A stretch of DNA of 9,576 bases from Spirochaeta sp. (GTDB lineage Bacteria; Spirochaetota; Spirochaetia; DSM-27196; Alkalispirochaetaceae), in contig JAQIBO010000401.1 in the NCBI GenBank assembly GCA_027859055.1, forward strand, positions 1-9,576, in the 5' to 3' direction. Below the pieces are notes generated by a model. That model had not been told where the DNA came from and ran no database searches. It was given only the letters and a program-made list of their open reading frames with translations. Below, in pieces: positions 1-7,338 of the stretch (positions within the stretch are counted from its first letter, which is position 1; the number at the start of each line of letters is the position of its first letter). The position numbers and the translations under genes are program-made.

Positions 1-2012
1 TTTTTGAAGCGAGCAAGCTTGAAAACGACCTGAACCGGATTCGTCGTTTTTACACCCAGGAAGGGTACATCGACGCCGAGGTTGTCGTCGTTGATCAGGT
101 TGTCCGCGCTGACGAGGAAGACGATTCCCGGAGTCTGATGGACCTTACGTTTTATATCGAAGAGGGAGAACAGTACACCTACGGCGGCGTCACGATAGAG
201 GGCAATACTATCTTCGAGGACGAGGAGTTGGAGGAGCTCATCCGCGTGGAAGAGGGTGAAATCCTGGACCTTACCCAGTTTGACCGGGATTACCAGCGCA
301 TCGCCGACCGGTATTATGAGAACGGCTATATCTTCAACCAGATCACCCGGACGGAACGACGCGACGAGGCAACCAACACCGTTTCGTTTGAGATCGATAT
401 CGTTGAACGCAACCGCGCCCATATTGAAAATATCATCTTCCGCGGCAACGAAAAGACCAAGGACTTCGTCGTGGAACGGGAACTTCCGCTTGAGGTTGGC
501 GACGTGTTCAGCGCCACCAAGATTCGGGAAGGGCTTCAGAACCTTGGAAACCTGCAGTATTTCTCCGCGATCACCCCGGAGACTCCACCGGGAAGCGCCG
601 ATGGCCTCATGGACCTCATCGTCAACCTCGAAGAGGGAAACACCGCCGAAATCGTCTTCGGTGTCGCCTTCGGGGGCAATCAGGACTTTCCCGTCTCCGC
701 CCAGGTTCAGTGGCAGGACCGCAACTTCCTCGGACGCGGGCAGACGTTTGGAATCCAGGGAACCGCCTCACCGATTACGCAGACCCTCAGTTTCAACTTT
801 CTGGAGCGCTGGCTTTTTGGTCGCCGCTGGTCCGGTGGATTGAACCTCTCATTTGAACGGAGCGTTATCAGTAACATTCCCCAGGATGCGATCGCGCCGA
901 TTTACGGTGACGGCGATGACGACGCGGTGCCGGATCCGTTTGATTCCGACCGATATGTCTTCACCGAGACAACGGAATACCCGCCAGGCAGCGGGGTGAC
1001 GTACCGACCGGGAGATACGTTTCCCGGCAATCCGACCGGCGAACAGATCAGTGCAAACGATCTCCAGTCCGAGTACGAGTACCTCGGCAACTCGACGGCC
1101 AATATCCCCGACGAGTACCTGATGAGTTACGACGCCTATACGATCGGCCTCGGCGCCAACACGGGGTACACGTTCCGCACCGAGTACGGCCGCCTTATTC
1201 CGCGCACGTCGGTCAGAACCAGTATTGACTACATCACCTACGACGACACCCTCTACCGGCCGTTCAACGAAACCACCCGGGACAACCTGGACCGCTGGCG
1301 GTTTCGCAACAGCTGGTCTGTCGGTATCGCTCTGGACGACCGGGACTTCATTTACAGCCCCTCCAGCGGCTACCGTCTGGACCAGGGACTGACCTTTGTC
1401 GGTGGTTTTCTGCTTGGTGAACGCCACTACTCCCGTACCGACACCACCGCCGAGATCTTTTTTACGCTGTGGGATATTCCCCTCGGCGAGTGGGCGTGGA
1501 AAATGGTGCTCGGCGCACAGAGCAAGCTCAGCATGATCTGGCCCAACTTCTATCTCGATTCCGACGATGAACGTTACTTCCAGACCACAACTGCCAACCT
1601 GTTACGCATCGACGGTATGTTCAACGCCCGCGGGTGGGGCTATCAACAGGGCGGCGCCTCTCTGTGGAATAACTGGATCGAACTTCGCATGCCCCTTGCG
1701 GAGCAGATTATCTGGTGGGACAGTTTTGTTGAGGGCGCAGTTCTGCGAACGTTCACCGACGGGAGCGGAAGCAACTTCACCCAACGGGATCTCCTGCGTG
1801 ATACGACGATTCAGGATTGGCAGTTCACGATCGGAACCGGTATCCGTTTTGTGATTCCCCAGTTTCCGATTCGTCTGTACCTCGCCAAGCGGTTTAAATA
1901 CGACGAAAGCGGAAATATCGAGTGGCAGACCGGCAACCTCTTTAACGACGGCGATCCCAACAGCGGGAAGGGAATGGACCTGGTCTTTACAATCGGCGCC
2001 GAGTTCTTCTGA
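1..2012 (+). CDS. bamA: BamA, outer-membrane protein assembly factor (5' partial)
   Basis: BamA (Omp85 family) is the outer-membrane core of the BAM complex, which folds and inserts beta-barrel proteins. The reading frame is open from base 3, so the true start lies upstream and about 669 codons are visible. Residues below count from base 3. Residues 1-56 are the end of one POTRA domain (RRFYTQEGYIDAEV). Two more POTRA domains follow at about 57-135 (GGVTIEGN start, YYENGYI) and 138-211 (IIFRGNEKT start). The barrel runs from about 214 to the end. The loop-6 motif usually written (V/I)RG(F/Y) appears as ARGW at 542-545 (bases 1626-1637). The C-terminus VFTIGAEFF ends in Phe, as expected of a beta-signal. 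A predicted extracellular loop of about 85 residues (bases 873-1127) is very acidic. skp follows after 50 bp and mutS next, an order shared with treponemes as I recall it. Identity is secure; the number of missing POTRA domains is unknown. Confidence 0.95.
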   Translation, partial: FEASKLENDLNRIRRFYTQEGYIDAEVVVVDQVVRADEEDDSRSLMDLTFYIEEGEQYTYGGVTIEGNTIFEDEELEELIRVEEGEILDLTQFDRDYQRIADRYYENGYIFNQITRTERRDEATNTVSFEIDIVERNRAHIENIIFRGNEKTKDFVVERELPLEVGDVFSATKIREGLQNLGNLQYFSAITPETPPGSADGLMDLIVNLEEGNTAEIVFGVAFGGNQDFPVSAQVQWQDRNFLGRGQTFGIQGTASPITQTLSFNFLERWLFGRRWSGGLNLSFERSVISNIPQDAIAPIYGDGDDDAVPDPFDSDRYVFTETTEYPPGSGVTYRPGDTFPGNPTGEQISANDLQSEYEYLGNSTANIPDEYLMSYDAYTIGLGANTGYTFRTEYGRLIPRTSVRTSIDYITYDDTLYRPFNETTRDNLDRWRFRNSWSVGIALDDRDFIYSPSSGYRLDQGLTFVGGFLLGERHYSRTDTTAEIFFTLWDIPLGEWAWKMVLGAQSKLSMIWPNFYLDSDDERYFQTTTANLLRIDGMFNARGWGYQQGGASLWNNWIELRMPLAEQIIWWDSFVEGAVLRTFTDGSGSNFTQRDLLRDTTIQDWQFTIGTGIRFVIPQFPIRLYLAKRFKYDESGNIEWQTGNLFNDGDPNSGKGMDLVFTIGAEFF

Positions 2013-2062
2013 TATTCCCCCGAGAACGCGCCGCAAACTTCAGATATGATGGAAGGTATGCG

Positions 2063-2656
2063 ATGAAAGGACGACAAACCAGTTCCGATCCGGCTGAGAA
2101 CAACGCTGTACGCCGCGCCCGGGCGCCCCTGCGTACCGTTGTTTTCGCAGCGTTGATGGTGATTTTCACCGGTGCAGCGGCGCACGTATCGGCGGAACAG
2201 CTGACAACGGTGGCGGTCGTGGATATCGATCGCGTCTACAACTCGTTTTACCGTGACTCCCGGGCGGTCCGCGAACTGGAGCGGACGCGCGAGGAATACC
2301 AGGAGGAGATCAACGTTCAGGTTGCGGAACTCGAAACGCTCCGGGACCGCAGAACCCGTGCGGAAAACCTCAACAACCAGAGCAGGGTGGAATCCCTCAC
2401 CGAAGAGATTCGCCAACTGCAGCAGTTCCTTGAAGATTTGACGCAGCGGCGCCGCCAACAGCTTCAGCAGCAGCAGGAAAATATTATTACCGACGATTTT
2501 CTCGCGCAACTTCAGGAGGCGATCACGTTTGTCGCCGAAAGCGAGGGCTACACCGTGGTGATGCGCAGCGACCAGGACGGGCTCCAGTGGTGGTCCCCGG
2601 AAGTTGATATCAGCGATGCCGTTGTGCAGCGTTTGATCCAGATCGTGGACCGGTAA
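2063..2656 (+). CDS. skp: Skp/OmpH-family periplasmic chaperone
   Basis: This 197-residue protein belongs to the OmpH/Skp family, trimeric periplasmic chaperones that hold unfolded outer-membrane proteins on their way to BamA. The N-terminus is a signal peptide: a long basic n-region (about 1-24), a hydrophobic core (TVVFAALMVIF, about 25-35) and a likely cleavage site after VSA44. The mature chain starts with the family strand VAVVDIDRVYNSF. Charged heptad-like helices (about 60-145) follow, rich in Glu, Arg and Gln; these should form the coiled-coil tentacles. It ends with a strand-helix return (YTVVMRS...VDISDAVVQRLIQ). GGAAGG at 2051-2056 lies 6 nt before the ATG and supports this start. 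Placement directly behind bamA fits the role. The pre-hydrophobic region of about 24 residues is longer than typical, but no better-supported downstream start was seen. Confidence 0.9.
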   Translation: MKGRQTSSDPAENNAVRRARAPLRTVVFAALMVIFTGAAAHVSAEQLTTVAVVDIDRVYNSFYRDSRAVRELERTREEYQEEINVQVAELETLRDRRTRAENLNNQSRVESLTEEIRQLQQFLEDLTQRRRQQLQQQQENIITDDFLAQLQEAITFVAESEGYTVVMRSDQDGLQWWSPEVDISDAVVQRLIQIVDR

Positions 2657-2680
2657 GGAACGCTTTAAAAGGCGGGACGC

Positions 2681-5341
2681 ATGTCGACGCCGATGTTTTC
2701 CCAGTACGACGAGATCAAGGCGCGCCATCGCGACGCGATTCTCCTTTTCCGTCTCGGCGATTTTTACGAAATGTTCGGGCCCGACGCGCAGGATGGTGCG
2801 CGGGTCCTCGGCCTCACGTTGACACAGCGGCAGGGCAGGCCGATGTGCGGCGTCCCCCACCACGCCGCGCGAGGCTATATCGGCCGGCTGTTGAACAGCG
2901 GGCGGAAAGTGGCGATCTGCGAACAGGTCAGCCTTCCCGACGGCAAAAACATAACCCGCCGCGAAGTGGTGGAAGTGCTCTCACCGGGAGCCGTTTTTGA
3001 CCCGGATTATCTGGAAAGCGCAAAAAACAACTACATCGTTGCCCTCGGACGAACCGAGACTCGCACAGGAACCGAGGGCGGGATTCTCGCTATTGCCGCG
3101 TGTGACGTCTCTGTCGGCGAACTGGTCCTGGCGGCATTTCCCACAGACAACGGTGCGGAAACTGACGAATCGGTTATCCGGCGAGAACTGGAGCGCCTTG
3201 ATCCGGTGGAAATTCTCGTCCAGGAATCGCTCCTTGAGAAAAGCACCGTTCTGTCGACGTTTTCGCGTGAACGCCGCGGCCGCGTAGTCAACCGGATTCC
3301 CGACTGGGGATTCGACATCGCCGAGTCCGTACGCCGTCTGCAGGAGCACCTCGGCGTAACAAACCTGCACGGTTTCGGTTTTGACGACAACGACCCGGCG
3401 CTCCTTCCGGCAGCCACAATCCTCGACTACCTCCACGAAAATGCGCACCACACGCTGAATCATATCCAGGACGTGACGCGCCACGAGGACAACGCCACCG
3501 TTATCCTTGACGATGCCACCGTTCGGAACCTCGAGATCGTCCGTAACATCCGCGATGGCGGACAATCGTACACGTTGATAGACATTCTCGATCAAAGCTG
3601 TACCCCTATGGGCTCCCGGCGCCTGCGCAACTGGCTCCTGCAACCGTTGCGAGACATGGGACAGATTGAGCGCCGCCTGCACCGCGTAGATGATCTCTAC
3701 CATCGCCAGCACGATCTGCAGTCGCTTCGTGCGCGGCTGGACGAGGCGTATGATCTGGAACGACTGATCGGCCGCCTGGGCATCGAAAAAGCACACCCGA
3801 AAGACCTTCTGGCGATCGCACAGAGCCTCGTCGTCGCGCTGGAAACAGGCGGGTACGTTACCGACTGGTATTCGGGAGTCGGCGTCGCCGACACCGAAGC
3901 GGAACGTCAAGCCGTGGAAACGATCGCAGACGATATCGCGTCACGCATCGCCCCCGACGCGCCCATCACGATTAACGAAGGCGGAATTTTCCGGCACGGA
4001 TACGACGAAGAACTTGACCGCCTGCGATCCCTTCGGGACAACAGCAAGTCATATCTTGACGCGTATCTGCAGGAACAGCGGGCGGAAACGGGAATCACCT
4101 CGCTCAAAATCAAGTACAACCGCATGCTCGGCCATTTCTTCGAGATGCCGCGCTCCCAGGCGGGGCGCATACCTGAATCGTTCATCCGCCGTCAAAGCCT
4201 TGCAAACGCGGAACGGTTCACCACCGCGCGCCTTGGAGAAATTGAAAGCGAACTCAACAACGCCGACTCAGCGGCACTTGAGCGGGAGCAGTCGCTGTTT
4301 CTCGCGCTGCGGACAGATCTCCTGACGCGGATCCCGCTGTTGCGGAAAATTGCCGCGCGCCTTGCGGAGATCGACGCCACCGCCTCCCTCGCACGGGCGG
4401 CAACGCTGCATGGATATCGGCGACCGACGCTGGTCGCGGAACCGGGCCTGAAAATTGTCGCAGGACGTCACCCGATCGTCGAGGCAAACCTCCCGCCGGG
4501 AGAGTTTATTGCCAACGACCTTTTTCTGGGCAACGATACGGCACCGTTTGCGCTGATTACCGGACCCAATATGGCGGGAAAGTCGACGGTGTTGCGGCAA
4601 ACCGCCCTGATAGCGCTCATGGCCCACATCGGTTCATTTGTTCCCGCTGAGGAGGCGATTGTCGGCCTGTGCGATCGGATCTTCTGTCGTGTCGGCGCAT
4701 CGGACAATATCGCCCGCGGTGAGTCCACGTTTCTCGTCGAGATGAACGAAACCAGCAATATTCTCCGCAACGCCACAGAGCGCAGTATCGTGATCATGGA
4801 CGAGGTCGGCCGCGGCACCAGTACCCACGACGGTCTCTCAATCGCCTGGGCGGTATGCGAATATCTTCTCGACCACATCCGGTCGCGCACGCTTTTTGCC
4901 ACGCATTACCACGAACTGACCGGAATTGAGCACGTCGCGTTTCGCGCACTCAGTATGGCGGTGGAACACAGTGGTGAGCAAATCTATTTTTTGAAGCGCC
5001 TGGTAGCCGGTGGAGATGATCATTCATACGGGGTTGATGTGGCCCGTCTCGCCGGCCTGCCGGAACCGGTCATCCGTCGCGCCCGGGATCTGCTTGCGCA
5101 TTTTGAGTCTCACGGCACCGGTGGTACCGCGGATGCCTCTCCGGATCGTCCCGGTCCACGCCCCGTTCCGGAAGTCCGGAGGGCGGAACGCGGGCGATCC
5201 CCGGATGAGCTGTTCTCTCCCGGCGACCTGCTCCTCGACGAAATCCGCGGAACCTCACCGGACAACCTGACGCCGCGCGTCGCGCTGGACCTGATCTACC
5301 GGTGGCACGCGGCGATCACGGGGAAACGAGAAGGCGAATAA
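2681..5341 (+). CDS. mutS: DNA mismatch repair protein MutS
   Basis: MutS recognises mismatches and small loops and, as an ATP-driven sliding clamp, recruits MutL. The product has 886 residues, normal for MutS1. The N-terminal mismatch-binding domain has the Phe-x-Glu motif in GDFYEMF (F28, E30), so it is a true repair MutS and not MutS2 or a recombination paralogue. The core lever region has the family signature LDDATVRNLE (from residue 276) and MGSRRLRNWLLQPL. The ATPase has Walker A GPNMAGKST (628-636), Walker B ending MDE (706-708), and the following GRGTSTHDG signature. FATHYHELT and DDHSYGVDVARLAGLP come after. A Pro/Arg-rich linker (about 807-845) leads to the C-terminal helical dimerisation region (LTPRVALDLIYRW). 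The start follows a purine-rich stretch, AAAAGGCGGG (2667-2676); Met5 at base 2693 is a less likely alternative. No mutL is present in the window. The last 26 bp overlap cruF on the other strand. Confidence 0.97.
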   Translation: MSTPMFSQYDEIKARHRDAILLFRLGDFYEMFGPDAQDGARVLGLTLTQRQGRPMCGVPHHAARGYIGRLLNSGRKVAICEQVSLPDGKNITRREVVEVLSPGAVFDPDYLESAKNNYIVALGRTETRTGTEGGILAIAACDVSVGELVLAAFPTDNGAETDESVIRRELERLDPVEILVQESLLEKSTVLSTFSRERRGRVVNRIPDWGFDIAESVRRLQEHLGVTNLHGFGFDDNDPALLPAATILDYLHENAHHTLNHIQDVTRHEDNATVILDDATVRNLEIVRNIRDGGQSYTLIDILDQSCTPMGSRRLRNWLLQPLRDMGQIERRLHRVDDLYHRQHDLQSLRARLDEAYDLERLIGRLGIEKAHPKDLLAIAQSLVVALETGGYVTDWYSGVGVADTEAERQAVETIADDIASRIAPDAPITINEGGIFRHGYDEELDRLRSLRDNSKSYLDAYLQEQRAETGITSLKIKYNRMLGHFFEMPRSQAGRIPESFIRRQSLANAERFTTARLGEIESELNNADSAALEREQSLFLALRTDLLTRIPLLRKIAARLAEIDATASLARAATLHGYRRPTLVAEPGLKIVAGRHPIVEANLPPGEFIANDLFLGNDTAPFALITGPNMAGKSTVLRQTALIALMAHIGSFVPAEEAIVGLCDRIFCRVGASDNIARGESTFLVEMNETSNILRNATERSIVIMDEVGRGTSTHDGLSIAWAVCEYLLDHIRSRTLFATHYHELTGIEHVAFRALSMAVEHSGEQIYFLKRLVAGGDDHSYGVDVARLAGLPEPVIRRARDLLAHFESHGTGGTADASPDRPGPRPVPEVRRAERGRSPDELFSPGDLLLDEIRGTSPDNLTPRVALDLIYRWHAAITGKREGE

Positions 5342-6038
5342 CCAGGGGGAGCGCAAACGCTCCCATCGCAAGAAATCCGGCGATTCCCGACACCCGCCAG
5401 CGCCAGAACACCATGTGGCCGCCAAACTGGAACAACCACGTCAGGATGTATACGGGAACGAGGGGAAAAAGTGCCAGCGTCGGCGGACCGACGAGGAACG
5501 TGATTACCGTGGCCCACAAAAACCAGCCAAAAAAGTTCTTAAGCGGAATCCCTTCGTACACTCCCGGTTCATCCCATTCCCAGAAGTGCCACCGCACGAG
5601 GTGCGGATCCAGGTAAACATCCCAGGCGGTAAACGCGGCACCTGCGATAATCGCAGTCACCATGGGATGAGCGCCCGGTGCGATCCACTGTGCCACCGCC
5701 CACGACGGGGGGAGCATCATTAACCACGCGAAGGGGATAACCACCGGGACGCGATGAATCTGCGGTTGCAATACCGACGTGTAATGGTACTTGCCAAACG
5801 GAATCCCCGTCCGGGAACCGATAAACTCCGCGGTCCAGCCGAGGACAGGAACCAACAACATCGCTCGTATCGCCCGGGAGAGCTCCCATTGCAGGAAAAG
5901 AGTAATGATCACCAGGACCACCTGGGCAACAACACCGCTTGAGATCGCCACGCTCCGGAACCGTTCACCGCGCCCGGCCACAATCGGCACAGAGATCATG
6001 ACTGCAAGCCAGGCAAGGGCAACTGTCTCAACGACCAT
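5316..6038 (-). CDS. cruF: CruF-like carotenoid 1,2-hydratase (DUF422 family membrane protein)
   Basis: This 240-residue, very hydrophobic protein has about six or seven predicted membrane segments and belongs to the carotenoid synthesis family known as DUF422/CruF. Characterised members (Deinococcus CruF, haloarchaeal bisanhydrobacterioruberin hydratase) add water to the 1,2 double bond of a linear psi-end group. Visible family motifs are E71-FIG-x-x-x-G78-x-P-F-G-x-Y-x-Y86, W139-D-x-x-L-D-P145 and Y161-x-G-I-P-L-x-N-F-x-G-W172. I chose the ATG at 6038 because the chain then starts just before the first membrane helix and AAAAAGGGGAA lies about 10 nt upstream. An earlier ATG at 6089 would add 17 non-conserved residues. 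It lies 7 bp behind crtY, so translation is probably coupled. It is convergent with mutS. The family call is firm; the exact substrate (gamma-carotene, torulene or lycopene) is inferred from crtY. Confidence 0.88.
   Translation of the reverse strand: MVVETVALAWLAVMISVPIVAGRGERFRSVAISSGVVAQVVLVIITLFLQWELSRAIRAMLLVPVLGWTAEFIGSRTGIPFGKYHYTSVLQPQIHRVPVVIPFAWLMMLPPSWAVAQWIAPGAHPMVTAIIAGAAFTAWDVYLDPHLVRWHFWEWDEPGVYEGIPLKNFFGWFLWATVITFLVGPPTLALFPLVPVYILTWLFQFGGHMVFWRWRVSGIAGFLAMGAFALPLVIRLLVSP
5347..5364. other. Hairpin between mutS and the cruF 3' end
   Basis: GGGAGCG (5347-5353) and CGCTCCC (5358-5364) form a perfect 7-bp stem around a CAAA loop. It starts 6 bp after the mutS stop and lies within the last codons of cruF. 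There is no T-run on either side, so it is not a standard intrinsic terminator. It could act as a 3'-end stabiliser or a factor-dependent termination site for mutS. Confidence 0.4.
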
Positions 6039-6045
6039 GGTGCGT

Positions 6046-7236
6046 CTATTCCCCTTTTTGCCGCCGCATACGCCGCAGACGAACATCAAACCACGCGGCG
6101 ATAAACGGTCCCCACGGCACCGATGCCATCAGTTTCAGGTTTTCCACAAGCCCCGCGTCCTCATCAAGAAAGCGCCAGATCCGCGGAAGCGGGTTTTTTT
6201 CGAAGAGTTTCACAAAGATATCGCGCCCGCGATCGGGTGTGCGATCCAGAATCGACAGCAGCATCGCATCAAAAGTCCCGTATCGTCGCGGTGGCGCCGG
6301 TACCGCAAACGGGTGGCCGTGTTTTTCCAGCGAACGGACTATTCGCTCGCTGTCCCGCTGGGTCCGGAGAAACGCAAAACCCGTTGACGCCTTGACGCGC
6401 CCGCCTTTGGTACCGGTCCGCATGATACGTTGCCCACCGTGTCGCGGGAACGGTTGATCGGTCATCGGAATAATGCCGCTTTCGTCTTCTACGATCTCAT
6501 ACGATACCCCCGGGAGATACGTTTCGATGTACGAACGGATTCCCGCCTCGTAGGTCTCCCGGTCAAGAAGATCTGTTGAGAAAAAGGTGTACTCCACCAG
6601 CGCTTCCCGCTCGGAGAAGGGGAGAATGTACATGAACCGAAACGCCCCGTTCTGCTCAATCCGGAGGTCAAACATCGTCGCCGCGGCAGGGTCAAACGAC
6701 GCTTCCGCGGTTCGGATCGTCCACCCGACGAAGTGCTGTTTCAAAAAACGGTATCGCGCCTCGTCGACGACGAAATCACGGGGAAGGAACAGGCTGTCAA
6801 ACACCCACTCGGCCTCCACCGTTTCGCCCGACGACAATACGACCTGCGCCGGCGTCCCCGCAGCAACATCGCCATCAACTATCTCCGTAACCGCGGCGTT
6901 GAGAAACGTAACGTTGGCGCTTGCGACCAGCGCCTCCCGGGTGTAGCGATAAAAATCCTCCCCACGAATCATTCGATACTCGTAGGGATTCAGCGCAAAC
7001 CGATGGGAACGATGCGGTCCGTGAAACCATATATGGCTCCACCGCCGGTGAACGATCGGATCAAACAGAAATGGCCGATCGATCCAGAAGCACCACGTAC
7101 GGTCGTTATTCCGTTTCTCTTCCAGATCGATAATCAGAATCTGCTTGTCCGTATGCCCTGCCTGAACCAAATGGTAGGCGAGGGATAATCCCGCTGCGCC
7201 GCCACCGGCCATGACGTAATCGTAACGTTGACTCAT
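6046..7236 (-). CDS. crtY: Lycopene beta-cyclase, CrtY type
   Basis: This 396-residue FAD/NAD(P)-dependent cyclase should convert psi-ends of lycopene-type carotenoids to beta-rings at the cytoplasmic membrane. The N-terminal dinucleotide fold is clear: YDYVMAGGGAAGLSLAYHL with G11-x-G13-x-x-G16, then the acidic D37 after the second strand. Next comes the family segment NNDRTWCFW (43-51). The LPFSEREALVEYTFFS segment places E215 where Pantoea CrtY has its catalytic Glu. GIIPM (254-258) and GTKGGRVKASTGF (275-287) are strongly typical of CrtY, and the C-terminal half has FEKNPLPRIWRFLDE. By memory it resembles Bacteroidetes-type CrtY most. The start at ATG 7236 leaves only four residues before the first strand. 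The frame stays open upstream, but that part is not conserved and runs into comF on the other strand. No good Shine-Dalgarno site precedes the start. cruF follows directly. Whether it makes one ring or two cannot be read from sequence. Confidence 0.92.
   Translation of the reverse strand: MSQRYDYVMAGGGAAGLSLAYHLVQAGHTDKQILIIDLEEKRNNDRTWCFWIDRPFLFDPIVHRRWSHIWFHGPHRSHRFALNPYEYRMIRGEDFYRYTREALVASANVTFLNAAVTEIVDGDVAAGTPAQVVLSSGETVEAEWVFDSLFLPRDFVVDEARYRFLKQHFVGWTIRTAEASFDPAAATMFDLRIEQNGAFRFMYILPFSEREALVEYTFFSTDLLDRETYEAGIRSYIETYLPGVSYEIVEDESGIIPMTDQPFPRHGGQRIMRTGTKGGRVKASTGFAFLRTQRDSERIVRSLEKHGHPFAVPAPPRRYGTFDAMLLSILDRTPDRGRDIFVKLFEKNPLPRIWRFLDEDAGLVENLKLMASVPWGPFIAAWFDVRLRRMRRQKGE
6049..6059 (-). 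promoter_or_regulatory. Shine-Dalgarno site of cruF inside the crtY 3' end
   Basis: On the minus strand, AAAAAGGGGAA encodes the last residues of CrtY (K-G-E) directly before its TAG stop and also lies about 10 nt ahead of the cruF ATG at 6038. This supports the 240-residue start of CruF and suggests that ribosomes finishing crtY re-initiate on cruF. Confidence 0.65.
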
Positions 7237-7276
7237 ATCTGGAACATACGGTTTCCCGCCCGCCCCGACAACAACT

Positions 7277-7286
7277 GAACCGGTTC
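7277..7286. repeat. Palindrome GAACCGGTTC, possible operator
   Basis: This is a perfect 10-bp inverted repeat midway between the crtY and comF starts. Flanking ACTG (7274-7277) and CAGT (7288-7291) extend the symmetry if two extra C residues on the right side are skipped. The left half recurs 46 bp further on, at 7319-7328, within AACTGAACCG. A dimeric repressor or activator site is possible. A 10-bp palindrome can also occur by chance, so the call is weak. Confidence 0.3.
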
Positions 7287-7330
7287 CCAGTCCAGTTTCT
7301 TCGCGAAGTGCGCTGTGAAACTGAACCGTC

Positions 7331-7337
7331 GGAGAGG
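7331..7337 (+). promoter_or_regulatory. Shine-Dalgarno site of comF
   Basis: GGAGAGG lies immediately before ATG 7339 (4 nt from GGAG to the ATG). It decides the start in favour of 7339 over the in-frame GTG at 7315, which has no comparable purine run upstream. Confidence 0.65.
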
Positions 7338-7338
7338 T

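Larger units (their letters stand above)
7237..7338. promoter_or_regulatory. Divergent crtY/comF intergenic region
   Basis: This 102-bp gap must hold the control signals for both the leftward crtY-cruF operon and rightward comF. I found no convincing -35/-10 pair on either strand: TTGTTG and TATGTT on the minus strand are 20 bp apart, which is too wide. It does hold a perfect 10-bp palindrome GAACCGGTTC (7277-7286). The 10-mer AACTGAACCG occurs at 7273-7282, overlapping the palindrome, and again at 7319-7328. These are candidate operator elements only. Confidence 0.4.

Noticed and set aside
2045..2050. TATGAT resembling a -10 box just before skp
   Set aside because: No -35-like hexamer at 16-18 bp upstream, and the short gap behind bamA fits an operon.
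2440..2490. CAG-rich stretch in skp that might be a microsatellite
   Set aside because: It encodes the Gln/Arg-rich coiled coil expected of Skp and has too few exact repeat units to call an unstable repeat.
1811..2863. Long open frame of 350 codons on the minus strand across bamA, skp and mutS
   Set aside because: It is antisense to three clearly conserved genes and its translation shows no recognisable domain; high GC makes such shadow frames common.
2981..3910. Antisense open frame of 309 codons within mutS
   Set aside because: Entirely inside the conserved mutS core with no protein-family features; a compositional shadow.
6039..6089. Earlier ATG for cruF at 6089
   Set aside because: It would add 17 charged, Cys-rich residues read from the end of crtY; ATG 6038 has a purine-rich site and leads straight into the first membrane helix.
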